From the NCBI RefSeq assembly GCF_017876295.1, contig NZ_JAGINT010000002.1, positions 62,001 through 126,000 on the forward strand: DNA of 64,000 nt. The letters run 5' to 3'. Under the pieces are notes generated by a model. The model was not told where the DNA came from. It searched no databases and was given only the letters and a program-made list of their open reading frames with translations. Shown in pieces: positions 50,169 through 61,886 of this stretch (its first letter is position 1; each line of letters starts with the position of its first letter). The position numbers were made by a program, and so were the translations under genes. The DNA comes from Kribbella aluminosa (lineage in GTDB: Bacteria; Actinomycetota; Actinomycetes; Propionibacteriales; Kribbellaceae).

Positions 50169-51158
50169 ATGAGACCGCCGGCAGTGCGAATGGTGGATGT
50201 CGCCGCGCTCGCGGGGGTGTCCGCGGGGACCGCGTCCAAGGCGCTCAACAACACCGGCCAGCTGAGCCAGGAAACCCGTGACCGGGTCCGGCAGGCCGCC
50301 GAGAGGCTCGGGTTCACGCCCGACAGCCGGGGCCGCGCGCTCTCCTCCGGCCGCACGTACACGGTCGCGCTGCTGACCACCGACAGCACCGGCCGCTTCA
50401 GCATCCCGATCATGCGCGGCGTCGAGGACGTGCTCAGCGCCGGCGAACTGGCCACCGTCCTGTGCGACACCCGGGACGACCCGCTGCGTGAGCTGACGTA
50501 CCTGCGCTCGATGGTCGCCCGCGGCGTCGACGGCTTCGTCGTCACGGGCCGCCGTACCGAGCCGCGGCGGCCGATCGACGTACCGATCCCGGTCGTCTAC
50601 GCGCTCGCCGCCTCCAGCAACCCGTCCGACGCCTCGGTGATCGTCGACGACGCGGGCGGTGCGGCGGCCGCCATCACCCATCTGCTGGGCCTCGGCCGGC
50701 AGCGGATCGCCCACATCACCGGCCCGCCCAACCACCGCTCGGCCACGGCCCGCGCCGAGGCGGTGGTCAGCACCGCGGGTGACACCCTCTGCCTCGAGCC
50801 GTTGTACGGCGAGTGGAGCGAACGTTGGGGGCGCCAAGCAACAGACGTGGTACTGCGTCAGCGCCCGGACGCGATCAGCTGCGGCAGCGACCAGATCGCC
50901 CGCGGCGTCTGCGACCGCCTCCGCGAGCTCGGCCACTCGGTCCCGGAGGACATCGCGGTCACCGGCTACGACAACTGGTCGGTGATGGCACTGGCGAGCC
51001 GCCCGCCGCTCACCACCGTCGACCCCTGTCTCGAGGACCTCGGCCGCCGGGCCGCGACGCTGCTGCTCAAGGCGATCGCCGGCAAGCGACACCGCGGCGT
51101 ACTGGAACTCCCGGCCCGGCTGATCACCCGCGAGTCGACGCTAGGTCCTGCCTGGTAG
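50169..51158 (+). CDS. LacI-family regulator
   Basis: The 329-residue regulator has the LacI helix-turn-helix and hinge (MVDVAALAGVSAGTASKALN near 8-27, then RVRQAAERLGFTPDSRGRAL). Its periplasmic-binding-like sensor domain includes TVALLTTDSTGRFSIPIMRG, ITHLLGLGRQRIAHITGPP and DIAVTGYDNWSVMALASRPP. It probably represses the divergent arabinofuranosidase until an arabinose-type ligand binds. GAGAGG precedes the ATG. Confidence 0.92.
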   Translation: MRPPAVRMVDVAALAGVSAGTASKALNNTGQLSQETRDRVRQAAERLGFTPDSRGRALSSGRTYTVALLTTDSTGRFSIPIMRGVEDVLSAGELATVLCDTRDDPLRELTYLRSMVARGVDGFVVTGRRTEPRRPIDVPIPVVYALAASSNPSDASVIVDDAGGAAAAITHLLGLGRQRIAHITGPPNHRSATARAEAVVSTAGDTLCLEPLYGEWSERWGRQATDVVLRQRPDAISCGSDQIARGVCDRLRELGHSVPEDIAVTGYDNWSVMALASRPPLTTVDPCLEDLGRRAATLLLKAIAGKRHRGVLELPARLITRESTLGPAW

Positions 51159-51265
51159 TCCAGCGCCGTCGCGAGGAGGTGCTCGGTGCGGTAGCTCGGC
51201 GTGCGGGGGCGAGGTGCCGTGCCGAGTGCCCCGCAGTAGGCGATGGACTACCAGGCAGGGCCTAG
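51141..51265. terminator. Long inverted-repeat terminator
   Basis: A 22-bp arm beginning CTAGGTCCTGCCTGG (51141-51162) pairs with 51244-51265 with one G-U. The arms overlap the stop codons of the convergent lacI and DUF1707 genes, and a second GCGGGG/CCCCGC stem lies in the loop. It is a likely bidirectional terminator. Confidence 0.7.
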
Positions 51266-51663
51266 GAGCCTGAGCCCCGGCGGTCGTCCCGGCGGGGGCG
51301 GGACGCCCAGCGGTACGCGAAGAACACCCAGGCGAGCGCGGGCAACCCGAAGATCGCCGCCACGATCTCCCGCCCGAACACCAGGAACAGCAACCCGGCC
51401 AGCGCGAACGGCAACGCCATCCACACCGCGCCGATGAACGCTGCCCACCGCCACTTCCCCGGCGTCCGCGGCGCGGGTTTGTACAGCGAAGGCGTCGGCA
51501 GGCCCGCGAAGATCGGGATCAGGTCGCCGTGCGTGACCGCGTCGTTCAGCAGGTCCACCCGGCGGTGCAGCTCGTCCTCGTCCAGCCGCCCGACCGCGAA
51601 CTGCTCGGCCAGGTCGTCCGTACAGATGTGCCGCTCCTCGTCGGTGAGGCGGATGTTCACCAT
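51262..51663 (-). CDS. DUF1707-containing membrane protein
   Basis: The 133-residue protein starts with a DUF1707 domain (IRLTDEERHICTDDLAEQFA, VGRLDEDELHRRVDLLNDAV), a short helical module found at the N-terminus of many actinobacterial membrane proteins. Two transmembrane helices follow (WAAFIGAVWMALPFALAGLL and EIVAAIFGLPALAWVFFAY), then a basic tail. The function of the family is unknown. Confidence 0.8.
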   Translation of the reverse strand: MVNIRLTDEERHICTDDLAEQFAVGRLDEDELHRRVDLLNDAVTHGDLIPIFAGLPTPSLYKPAPRTPGKWRWAAFIGAVWMALPFALAGLLFLVFGREIVAAIFGLPALAWVFFAYRWASRPRRDDRRGSGS

Positions 51664-51812
51664 CCGCCGCCGAGCCGCAACCTCCCGTGCCTCCTGCCCG
51701 GGCCGCCGTCGCGTACCCGATCAGGTCGGCCGGTTTCACCGGTCGCCGCTCAGCCATCCGCCTCACCTCACACTCGTCCCTCAGAGTGTGCCATCCAGGT
51801 GGTTACTCCAGC

Positions 51813-54074
<2,262 letters not shown>

Positions 54075-54075
54075 G

Positions 54076-56145
54076 TTAGGACTCCTGCACTAGGTGGGAC
54101 TCACGTGAAACGGTAGCTGGCTGGTGGGAGGCCAGGAGGTGGGCCACCAGGATCGGTACGGCGAAACCGCCCATGATCGCGGGCAGGGCGACGCCCGCGT
54201 CGTTGAGCAGCATGCCGACGATGCCGCAGACGGACAGCGCCAGCAGGGTCGGGCGGACCATCGGGCTGCTGCGGTAGAAGTCGCGGTACGCCTGCGAGGG
54301 AACGCGGTCCGGGAACACGGTGGCGAACACGCACAGCAGCACCGCGATCAGCATCGCCCAGCCGGCCGGCCCGCTGAAGAACATCACGGCCATCTGCAGC
54401 TTGCGGATGAACACGTCGTCGACGTCACCCTCGAGCATCCGGGCGAAGAACGTCCCGAAGTGCGTGCGCTGGTCCAGCGGCCGCAGGTAGTCGAGGTACG
54501 CGACGGCCATCACGGCCAGCACGCTGGCCAGGCCGACAGCGATCAGTGCGCGCAGTGACAGGGTGCCGCGCCAGGTCAGCCAGGCCATCAGCAGCACCGC
54601 CGGCATGAGCGCCAGGATGCCCCCGAAGTCGGTGCCCCAGCCCGGCTTGCCGTCCACGATGATCGCGGCGCCGCCGACGACCAGTACAGCGGCCGCGGCC
54701 TGCACCTTGTTCTTGTCGAGCAGCCTGTGCGCGGCCCACCCGGCCGTGACGAGCGCCCCGACGCCCAGCGCCGCGAACGTCGAGTTGCCGAAGCCGTAGA
54801 ACCGCCCGCCGATCACGGGCCCGTCGGCGTACATGCTGCCGAGCTGCATGGGCGTCCCGAGTACGCCGTCGACGAGCAGCAGCAGGTACGTCGCCACCGC
54901 GAGGCCGAAGTACGCGTACTGCTTCAGCAGCGCCTGGGCGAGGACCGCGGACAGGACGCTGATGCCGATCGTCACGGCGTACAAGGAGAACCCAGGGGCA
55001 GGCCAGCGCCACCAGACGGCGGCCTGTGCCAGGAAGACCGCGATGTAGAACCCGCCCTGCACCAGCAGCGTGAAGATCGCGGCGTGGCGGGACGCCGGCG
55101 AGCGGCTTGCCAGGAACCAGATCAGGGCGAGTACTTCGGCGCCGACGATCGTCAGGGCTACGAAGAACAGCGTCGGGCGGGGCTGCTCGTACCGCTGGTT
55201 CGCGTCCAGGCGGTCCTCGATCACCGTCGCCGCGTCGGTGTGGAGCTTGCCGGTGAAATGGATCGCACTGCCGTCCAGCGGCGCCGTTTCGTCGGAGCCC
55301 GCCGGGGTCACGGTGGCCGGGGTGCGACCCTTCAGGATGGTCGCGGTGAGGTCGGTCAGCTGGATCAGGCCTGGGCGCCGGGTGCTGTCGCTGGTCAGCC
55401 AGCGCGTCCCGTTGTCCGGCGGCAACTGCATCGCGACCAAGGTCTGCTTGCGCGCGTTCACGTCTTCCTGGCTCACGCCCACCAGCAGGACCCAGCCGCC
55501 TGCGGCGCGTGCCTGGGCGACGAGATCCGCGACCTTCTGCCGGGCCTCGGGCCGGCCTTCGCGCAGTGGCAGCGCGCCGGCGTCGACGATCGCGTCGCCG
55601 CAGTCCGTCTTCGCCAGCCGGGACGGGTCGAACGTAGGCTGCCAGTTGGCGACGGAGCCGTCGGTCTTGGCGAGGGCGATCGCGGCCCCCGGGCCGAAGC
55701 CGCAGATCGGGTAGCCGGTCTGGCCGAGGCGGCCGATCGGGGCGCCCGTGTGGTGCTCGGCCTGGCGGTCGACGTACGTCTGCCAGCCGGCCACCTTGCC
55801 GTCGGTCACCGCGGGCAGGTCACCACACGGCTGGTCCGGCACGTTTCCCCAGGCCCGTGTCCCCGCGCTGATCGTCGACCAGCCGTCGATCGGACACGTG
55901 TGCGGCCCGGCGGTCTTGACCGAGATCGACCCCACATGCGCCTGATCCACCAACGCAGTCAGCTCCGGCGAAGCCTTCACGTCGTCCCAGGTCAGGCCCG
56001 GTACCCCGATCACCACGACCTTCGCGAACAGACTCGCGGGCGCAGCGGTGGCCGGCTCGACGGTTGCTCCGACGACGGTAGCCGCGGTTGCGGCAACGAG
56101 CGCCGCCGCGCGGAGGAGTGCGCGCATCGCCCCCGACCGCGCCAT
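54076..56145 (-). CDS. Polytopic membrane protein within pur cluster
   Basis: The 689-residue protein has a signal-like N-terminus, an outer domain of about 300 residues resembling an alkaline-phosphatase fold (VVVIGVPGLTWDDVK, DGWSTISAGTRAWG, GLIQLTDLTATILKGRTP), then about ten transmembrane helices from residue 330 on (TLFFVALTIVGAEVLALIWF and following). The ATG overlaps the purQ stop in TGATG, and purL starts two bases after its end, so it is co-translated with purine genes. Its role is unknown; membrane-bound sulfatase-like transferases are distant analogues. Confidence 0.82.
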   Translation of the reverse strand: MARSGAMRALLRAAALVAATAATVVGATVEPATAAPASLFAKVVVIGVPGLTWDDVKASPELTALVDQAHVGSISVKTAGPHTCPIDGWSTISAGTRAWGNVPDQPCGDLPAVTDGKVAGWQTYVDRQAEHHTGAPIGRLGQTGYPICGFGPGAAIALAKTDGSVANWQPTFDPSRLAKTDCGDAIVDAGALPLREGRPEARQKVADLVAQARAAGGWVLLVGVSQEDVNARKQTLVAMQLPPDNGTRWLTSDSTRRPGLIQLTDLTATILKGRTPATVTPAGSDETAPLDGSAIHFTGKLHTDAATVIEDRLDANQRYEQPRPTLFFVALTIVGAEVLALIWFLASRSPASRHAAIFTLLVQGGFYIAVFLAQAAVWWRWPAPGFSLYAVTIGISVLSAVLAQALLKQYAYFGLAVATYLLLLVDGVLGTPMQLGSMYADGPVIGGRFYGFGNSTFAALGVGALVTAGWAAHRLLDKNKVQAAAAVLVVGGAAIIVDGKPGWGTDFGGILALMPAVLLMAWLTWRGTLSLRALIAVGLASVLAVMAVAYLDYLRPLDQRTHFGTFFARMLEGDVDDVFIRKLQMAVMFFSGPAGWAMLIAVLLCVFATVFPDRVPSQAYRDFYRSSPMVRPTLLALSVCGIVGMLLNDAGVALPAIMGGFAVPILVAHLLASHQPATVSRESHLVQES

Positions 56146-56813
56146 CAGCCGGCGACGACGGCCTTCAGCACCGAGGTGAAGAAGCCCAGGCCGTCCGTGG
56201 TCGGGCCGGTGAGTGTCTCGACGGCGTGCTCCGGGTGCGGCATCAGGCCGACCACGTTGCCGCGCTCGTTGGTGACGCCCGCGATGTCGCGGTAGGAACC
56301 GTTCGGGTTGCCGAGGTACCGCGCCACCACGCGACCCTCGCCCTCCAGCCGGTCCAGCGTCGCCTCGTCCGCGACGTACGAACCGTCCTGGTTCTTCAGC
56401 ACGATGGTGATCTCGTGGTTCGCGTCGTAGTCGCTGGTCCACGCGGTGCGGTTGTTCTCGATCCGCAGCGGCTGGTCCCTGCAGACGAACTTGCGGTGGT
56501 GGTTCTTGATCAGCGCACCGGGCAGCAGATGCGACTCGCACAGCACCTGGAAGCCGTTGCAGATGCCGAGCACCGGCATCCCCTGGCCGGCCTTCGCGAT
56601 GATCGTCTCCATCACCGGCGCGAACCGGGAGATCGCACCGGCGCGCAGGTAGTCGCCGTACGAGAACCCGCCGGGCAGCACGACCGCGTCCACTCCGTGC
56701 AGGTCCGCGTCGCCGTGCCAGAGCGCGACCGCCTCGGCACCGGCCACCGCGGCCGCCCGCCGGGCGTCGGCGTCGTCGAGCGACCCGGGGAAGGTCACGA
56801 CCCCGATCTTCAT
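56145..56813 (-). CDS. purQ: FGAM synthase glutaminase subunit PurQ
   Basis: The 222-residue class I glutamine amidotransferase releases ammonia for PurL. The nucleophile is in VLGICNGFQVL (Cys about 86), and the His-Glu pair is in MPHPEHAVE near 194-202. FPGSLDDADARRAA at the start and GGFSYGDYLRAGAI are typical of PurQ. It overlaps purS by four bases. Confidence 0.96.
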   Translation of the reverse strand: MKIGVVTFPGSLDDADARRAAAVAGAEAVALWHGDADLHGVDAVVLPGGFSYGDYLRAGAISRFAPVMETIIAKAGQGMPVLGICNGFQVLCESHLLPGALIKNHHRKFVCRDQPLRIENNRTAWTSDYDANHEITIVLKNQDGSYVADEATLDRLEGEGRVVARYLGNPNGSYRDIAGVTNERGNVVGLMPHPEHAVETLTGPTTDGLGFFTSVLKAVVAG

Positions 56814-57076
56814 CGGGCCCCTGCCCCTTCACTGCCCTCGACGTGCAGCGTGTAGTCCTCGATCACCGGGTTGGCCAGCAGGGTATCCGCGGCCTTCCGG
56901 ATCTCGGCGACCCGCTCCTCGGTCGCCTCACCGTCCAGGGTGATCTCGAAGCGCTTTCCCTGCCGGACATCGGCCACGCCGTCGAAGCCGAGCCGGCCGA
57001 ACGCGCCGTGCACCGCCTTGCCCTGCGGGTCGAGGATCTCGGGCTTGAGCATGACGTCGACGACAACGCGAGCCAC
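56810..57076 (-). CDS. purS: FGAM synthase subunit PurS
   Basis: The 88-residue protein has the PurS signature: VVVDVMLKPEILDPQGKAVH at the start, GFDGVADVRQGKRFEI in the middle and LLANPVIEDYTLHVE at the end. PurS dimers link PurL and PurQ and help channel ammonia. It is the first gene of the pur cluster. Confidence 0.95.
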   Translation of the reverse strand: MARVVVDVMLKPEILDPQGKAVHGAFGRLGFDGVADVRQGKRFEITLDGEATEERVAEIRKAADTLLANPVIEDYTLHVEGSEGAGAR

Positions 57077-57163
57077 TGACTACTCCAGGTTCGTTGCGGG
57101 CTGACGCCTGAATCCTACCGACCGCGGCGCGGAACTCCCGCATCCGGACTACTCACTGAGTAC

Positions 57164-57181
57164 ATACACGCAATGTATAGT
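57164..57181 (+). promoter_or_regulatory. PadR operator and leaderless -10
   Basis: ATACA and TGTAT form an inverted repeat (57164-57178) that overlaps TATAGT (57176-57181), a very good -10 box. Seven bases later the padR-type ATG begins, so the transcript is probably leaderless and self-repressed. Confidence 0.6.
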
Positions 57182-57188
57182 TCTGGCC

Positions 57189-57707
57189 ATGGCCACTGCG
57201 GAGCTCGTCCTGGGGCTGCTGTCGGCCGGGCCGGCGCACGGGTACGACGTGAAGCGCGGCCACGACGCCTGGTTCCCGGACAGCCGCCCGCTGGCGTTCG
57301 GCCAGGTGTACACGACGCTCGGCCGGCTGGAGCGGGACGGGCTGGTCGAGGTCGTCGACAAGACCTCCGGCGGCGGCCCGGACCGGACCGTCTACGCGCT
57401 CACCGCGAAGGGCCGCGACCACCTCACGGACTGGCTGAACGACCCGGTCCCACCGGCCTGGGGCAGCGCCGACGAGGTACTGCGGAAGCTCGTGGCCGCG
57501 ATCCGTACCGGCGGCGACGCGGCGGGGTTCCTGGCCCGGCAGCGCGCCAGCCATCTGCGCCGGATCCGGGAGCTGCGTGAGACCCCGGCCGACGACGACC
57601 CGACCTCACCACTGGTCCGGGAGTACATCGTGGCCCACCTGGACGCCGACCTGCGCTGGCTGGACAGCGCGCTGGACCGCATCGCCGAGCAGAGGGGGAC
57701 TCGCTGA
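57189..57707 (+). CDS. PadR-family regulator
   Basis: The 172-residue protein has the PadR winged helix (ELVLGLLSAGPAHGYDVKRG near 4-23, FGQVYTTLGRLERDGLVEVV near 38-57, then DRTVYALTAKGRDHLTDWL) and a C-terminal helical dimer domain. It is translationally linked to the ABC transporter that follows (stop and start overlap). It probably senses a substance exported by that system. Confidence 0.9.
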   Translation: MATAELVLGLLSAGPAHGYDVKRGHDAWFPDSRPLAFGQVYTTLGRLERDGLVEVVDKTSGGGPDRTVYALTAKGRDHLTDWLNDPVPPAWGSADEVLRKLVAAIRTGGDAAGFLARQRASHLRRIRELRETPADDDPTSPLVREYIVAHLDADLRWLDSALDRIAEQRGTR

Positions 57708-58378
57708 TGAACGCGTTGGAACTGGACAAGGTCGAGTACTCGTACCGTCGCAACGCTGCGCTCCGCGGCGTCAGCCTGCAGCTCGAACCGGGAGAGGTCG
57801 TGGCGGTGACCGGCGCCAGCGGCTGTGGCAAGTCCACCCTCCTGCACTGCGCGGCGGGCATCCTGACACCCGACGTGGGCGCCGTCCAGGTCGACGGTCA
57901 GGACCTGGCTGAGCTGGCGGAAGCGGATCGCGCGGCCCTCCGGCGTACGAAGATCGGCATAGTGCTGCAGTTCGGACAACTCGTACCCGACCTGCCGCTC
58001 GTCGACAACGTGGCGCTGCCGCTACTGCTGGGGGGACATGAACGTGGTGAGGCACGTGTGTCCGCGATGAACTGGTTGGAGCAGGTGGGCATCGCAGACG
58101 ACGCTGACGCCGTACCGGCCGAGGTGTCCGGTGGCCAGACCCAACGTGCTGCCGTAGCGCGCGCCCTGATCACGGGGCCCTCCGTCGTACTCGCAGACGA
58201 GCCAACGGGCAGCCTGGACAGCCGCGCCGGTCAGGCGCTCCTCGACGTACTGCTGAAGGCTGCCCGGTATCGCGGGGCCGCGTTGCTGATGGTGACGCAC
58301 GACAACCTCGTGGCTGCGTCGGCCGACCGTGAGATCAGGCTGCGGGACGGGCTGATCCAGCATGAGGTCGCGCTCTGA
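57707..58378 (+). CDS. ABC transporter ATPase (LolD/MacB-like)
   Basis: The 223-residue ATPase has Walker A GASGCGKSTLLHC near 36-48, the Q loop GIVLQFGQLVPDL, signature VSGGQTQRAAVARAL near 138-152, Walker B VVLADEPTGSLDS and switch His in VTHDN. Its family serves FtsX-type permeases such as the one encoded next. The two genes overlap in TGATG. Confidence 0.93.
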   Translation: MNALELDKVEYSYRRNAALRGVSLQLEPGEVVAVTGASGCGKSTLLHCAAGILTPDVGAVQVDGQDLAELAEADRAALRRTKIGIVLQFGQLVPDLPLVDNVALPLLLGGHERGEARVSAMNWLEQVGIADDADAVPAEVSGGQTQRAAVARALITGPSVVLADEPTGSLDSRAGQALLDVLLKAARYRGAALLMVTHDNLVAASADREIRLRDGLIQHEVAL

Positions 58379-59694
58379 TGACGCTCGAGACCCTTGTCCA
58401 GCTGGCTCGCTCACGGACCCCCGCCGACCGCGGCCGGGTCCAGCTCGCCACTGCGGCCCTGGCACTCAGCGGGGCAGTCCTGCTCGGTGCACTGCGCATC
58501 ACCCGTCTTGGCAAGGACCCGCTGAGCGAAGGGATCTACAGCAACTACATCGCAGAGCCTGGGCTCCGGTCCGGTCTGATAGCGATCCTCGTCATCCTGG
58601 CTGTCCTGACCGGTGGCCTGGCGGTCCAGGCGTTGCGGCTGGGTACTGCGGCGCGCGAACGGCGGCTGTCCGCGCTCCGGCTCGCGGGAGCTTCACGGAC
58701 GCAGCTACGACAGCTCACCGTGGCCGACGCGGCCATGGCAGGTCTGGCGGGCGGCCTGATCGCAGGACCGACGTACCTGCTGCTCAGCCTGCTCTTCGGT
58801 GCCCTACCGCGGATGGCCCGAGTCCTACCTGGCGCTGAGGTGCTGGACGCGGTCTTGTGGCTCCCGGTCATCGCGCTGACCACGGCGGGCGGTGCTGTCA
58901 TCGGCAGCCTGCTGCACCGCGACGGGTCGGCTCACGAGCCACAACCCGTCACACACCGCCGTACGGGCCTCATCGCCGGCCCTGTACTACTCCTGCTCGG
59001 GCTGTTCTCCGCGCAATACCTGGGGTACGGCGGATCCACGGTCGTGCTGGCCGGTGCGGCGCTGTTCTTCCTCGGCTCGTCGACGGTCTGGATCGGCTGG
59101 CTGGGGCGGCGGATGCGGCGCTCGGGTGACCCGGCGGACCTCCTCGCCGGTGTGCGTCTGCTCGCCGACGGACGGCCCTCATCCCGGATGAGCGTGCTGC
59201 TGGGCGGTTGCGGGTTCCTGATCGGCAACCTGGCGAGCGGGATCGAGAGCGTGCTCGGTGACCAGGACACGGCGGCGGGCAGCGGGACGTTCTACACCAC
59301 CGGCTTCGGGCTCGCGATCGTCGGCCTGCTGATCGTCGTACTGACCGCGATGGCCGCGCTGTTCGTCGGCGTCGCGGACCAACTGGTCGACCAGCGGCGG
59401 CAGTTCGCCAGCCTGACCGCGCTCGGCGTGGACCTGCCGTTCCTGCGCGTCGTCGTCCGCCGGCAACTGACCGCCGTCGCCGCGCCGGCGCTCGCGGTCG
59501 GCCTGCTGATCGGCACCCTGATCGGCTCCGACCGCGTCGCCGGCGGCGCGTTCGACCCGGTCGTAGTGATCCTTGCGGTGTTCCTGGCCGCCGCCGGCTG
59601 GCTGTTCGGCCAGCTCGGCGGCACGGTCGCCGGTTTCCTGCTTCGCAACCAACTCCGGGACGCACTCGATCCCGAGAACCTGAGGGCGGCCTGA
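58378..59694 (+). CDS. FtsX-like ABC transporter permease
   Basis: The 438-residue membrane protein has about eight to ten transmembrane segments. The FtsX segment RLAGASRTQLRQLTVADAAM near 100-119 and the later SLTALGVDLPFLRVVVRRQL near 341-360 are the cytoplasmic coupling loops typical of the MacB/FtsX class. With the ATPase it likely exports an antibiotic, peptide or lipid under PadR control. Confidence 0.85.
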   Translation: MTLETLVQLARSRTPADRGRVQLATAALALSGAVLLGALRITRLGKDPLSEGIYSNYIAEPGLRSGLIAILVILAVLTGGLAVQALRLGTAARERRLSALRLAGASRTQLRQLTVADAAMAGLAGGLIAGPTYLLLSLLFGALPRMARVLPGAEVLDAVLWLPVIALTTAGGAVIGSLLHRDGSAHEPQPVTHRRTGLIAGPVLLLLGLFSAQYLGYGGSTVVLAGAALFFLGSSTVWIGWLGRRMRRSGDPADLLAGVRLLADGRPSSRMSVLLGGCGFLIGNLASGIESVLGDQDTAAGSGTFYTTGFGLAIVGLLIVVLTAMAALFVGVADQLVDQRRQFASLTALGVDLPFLRVVVRRQLTAVAAPALAVGLLIGTLIGSDRVAGGAFDPVVVILAVFLAAAGWLFGQLGGTVAGFLLRNQLRDALDPENLRAA

Positions 59695-60314
59695 TGAGCA
59701 CAATCCCACTGGCAGTCCGCCCGGCGTTGCTGCTCGGTGTACCGAACCGGATCACGCTGGTCCGGACCATGATCGCGATGGCGGTCGCCACCTACGCGTT
59801 CCGTACCGGCGACCTGACCTGGCTGGTGGTCGGGTACTTCTCGTACTGGTTCGGCGACAGCCTCGACGGCTGGGTGGCTCGCCGGCGGAACGAGGAGTCG
59901 CTGTCCGGCGCGGTGTTCGACATCGTCTGCGACCGGGCGTGCTCGTTCCTGCTCGCGGCGGCGTTCATGGCGACGTACCCGGCGACCATCGGGCCGCTGG
60001 CGATCTACCTGGTCCAGTTCGGCGTACTGGACACGATGCTGACGTTCTCGTTCCTGCTCTGGCCGTGGATGCTCAGCCCGAACTACTTCTACAAGGTCGA
60101 CAGGCCGATCTTCCTGTGGAACTGGTCCAAGCCCGCCAAGGCGATGAACACCGGGGCCGTGGTGATCTCGCTGATCGTGGCCGGCCAGACCGGTGCGCAG
60201 TGGCTGCCGTACACGATCGCGGTCGGGGCGCTGGTGGTGAAGGTCGTCTCGTCGTACCGCCTGATCACGATTCTCTGCGGCCGCCGGGAGGCCGCCCCGG
60301 GCGAGGCACGATGA
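59694..60314 (+). CDS. CDP-alcohol phosphatidyltransferase-family protein
   Basis: The 206-residue membrane protein contains the complete family signature D-x2-DG-x2-AR-x8-G-x3-D-x3-D, visible as GDSLDGWVARRRNEESLSGA followed by VFDIVCDR (about 52-79). Several transmembrane helices surround it. It would join a CDP-lipid with an alcohol in membrane-lipid synthesis. The start overlaps the permease stop in TGATG. Confidence 0.88.
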   Translation: MSTIPLAVRPALLLGVPNRITLVRTMIAMAVATYAFRTGDLTWLVVGYFSYWFGDSLDGWVARRRNEESLSGAVFDIVCDRACSFLLAAAFMATYPATIGPLAIYLVQFGVLDTMLTFSFLLWPWMLSPNYFYKVDRPIFLWNWSKPAKAMNTGAVVISLIVAGQTGAQWLPYTIAVGALVVKVVSSYRLITILCGRREAAPGEAR

Positions 60315-60393
60315 CGGGGTGGACCCTGGTCCACCCCTGGAAGGGGGCCTGAGTTCCGTGGCTACGGCCGGGATGACGCTTAGCCTCGGAGGT

Positions 60394-60885
60394 ATGTGGG
60401 CCTGGCAACTGGTACTCGCGGTGGGCTTCGGGATCGGGTCCGCCGTCGTACCGTTCATGAACGCGGAGGCGTACGTCCTCGCGCTCGGCGCCACCCACGC
60501 CCTGAACCCGGTGGTCGCCGCGGTCGGGGTCACGATCGGCCAGACCATCGGCAAGGTCGCGATGTTCCTCGCCGTCCGGCACCGGCCCGGGTACGCCGCC
60601 CGCAAGACCAGGAAGGAGCCCAAGCCGGTCAACCTCGACACCCGCTGGGGCCGTTTCGTGCAGTGGAACCGCGACCTCAGCAAGCGGCTCCTGGACGCGA
60701 TGAGCGACAGCCGCTGGGGTGTCCCGGTCACCCTGCTGAGCGCTTTCGTCGGCGTCCCCCCGCTGTACGGCGTGGCGCTGATCGGCGGCGCCTCCCGGAT
60801 GCGGACCGTGGTCTTCGCCGCCTCCGTACTACTCGGCCGCGGCGCCCGCTTCGTGCTGCTCGCGCTCGGCGTGAGTATGTTCTAG
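60394..60885 (+). CDS. Small multi-helix membrane protein
   Basis: A protein of 163 residues (188 if an upstream GTG at 60319 is used) with about four membrane helices, for example WQLVLAVGFGIGSAVVPFM and GVPVTLLSAFVGVPPLYGVA, and a basic loop between them. The pattern resembles small VTT/DedA-like or SNARE-associated membrane proteins, but I cannot be certain. The ATG at 60394 has GGAGG one base upstream, which is closer than ideal. It overlaps the end of purC on the opposite strand. Confidence 0.6.
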   Translation: MWAWQLVLAVGFGIGSAVVPFMNAEAYVLALGATHALNPVVAAVGVTIGQTIGKVAMFLAVRHRPGYAARKTRKEPKPVNLDTRWGRFVQWNRDLSKRLLDAMSDSRWGVPVTLLSAFVGVPPLYGVALIGGASRMRTVVFAASVLLGRGARFVLLALGVSMF

Positions 60886-61751
60886 AACTTCCGCCCGGTG
60901 AGCTGCTCGTAGGCGCCGATGTACGCCGACCTCGTCCGCTCGATCACCTCGTCGGACAGCGGCGGCGGGGCCTCGCCGGAGGTGCGGTCCCAGCCGGACT
61001 CGAACTGCAACCAGTCCCGCACGATCTGCTTGTCGTACGACGGCTGCTGCTTACCCGGCGCCCACTGGCCGGCCGGCCAGAACCGGCTCGAGTCCGGCGT
61101 CAGCACCTCGTCGGCCAGCACGATCGTGCCGTCCGCGCGGGCGCCGTACTCGAACTTCGTGTCGGCCAAGAGGATCCCACGCTCCTCGGCCATCGCGCGG
61201 GCCCTCGTGTAGACGTCCAGGGTGGTGCTCCGGAGCGCTTCCGCCACGTCCGCGCCGACGGTCTGGACGACCACGTCGTACGAGACGTTCTCGTCGTGCT
61301 CGCCGAGCTCGGCCTTGGTGGCCGGCGTGAAGATCGGGGTATCCAGGCGGGAGCCCTCGACCAGGCCGCTCGGCAGCGGGATCCCGCAGACCGCGCCGGT
61401 CGCGTTGTAGTCCACCAGGCCGGACCCGCTCAGGTACCCGCGGGCCACGCACTCCACCGGGAACATCGCGAGCTTCTCGCACACCACGGCGCGACCGGCG
61501 ACCTCGGCCGGTACGTCGGTGGAGACGATGTGGTTCGGCACGTCGAGCTGCTCGAACCACCACAGGCTCATCGCGGTGAGCACCTTGCCCTTGTCCGGGA
61601 TCGGCGTCTCCAGGATCCAGTCGAACGCACTCATCCGGTCGCTCGCCACCATCAGCAGGTCGCCGGACTCCAGCTCGTACAGATCGCGGACCTTGCCGGA
61701 GTGGATGTGCTTCGCACCAGGAATCTCAGGGGCCTGTGGAGGTGTGGTCAC
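60882..61751 (-). CDS. purC: SAICAR synthetase PurC
   Basis: The 289-residue enzyme adds aspartate to CAIR in purine synthesis. HSGKVRDLYELESGDLLMVAS near 17-37 binds ATP; SDRMSAFDWIL, CVARGYLSGSG and LADTKFEYGARADGTIVLAD with DEVLTPDSSRFW are the family motifs. The GTG at 61751 gives the family's normal length; an upstream ATG would add 31 unrelated residues. Confidence 0.95.
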   Translation of the reverse strand: MTTPPQAPEIPGAKHIHSGKVRDLYELESGDLLMVASDRMSAFDWILETPIPDKGKVLTAMSLWWFEQLDVPNHIVSTDVPAEVAGRAVVCEKLAMFPVECVARGYLSGSGLVDYNATGAVCGIPLPSGLVEGSRLDTPIFTPATKAELGEHDENVSYDVVVQTVGADVAEALRSTTLDVYTRARAMAEERGILLADTKFEYGARADGTIVLADEVLTPDSSRFWPAGQWAPGKQQPSYDKQIVRDWLQFESGWDRTSGEAPPPLSDEVIERTRSAYIGAYEQLTGRKF

Positions 61752-61886
61752 ACGGGGATTGTTCCATCCGGCCCCGAAGTGCGGACGTGCAGCACTGACC
61801 AACCTCCGCTCAAACCGCGCCGCGGGCGGCAGCTGAGCGGGCACCCTCGCCGTCTCGGAGAGTTGGTGAGTGTTGCAGGTCCGCTC

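Noticed and set aside
51664..51766. Extension of the DUF1707 gene upstream
   Set aside because: The frame with an ATG at about 51757 is different from the DUF1707 frame, and the DUF1707 frame meets a stop upstream without a start.
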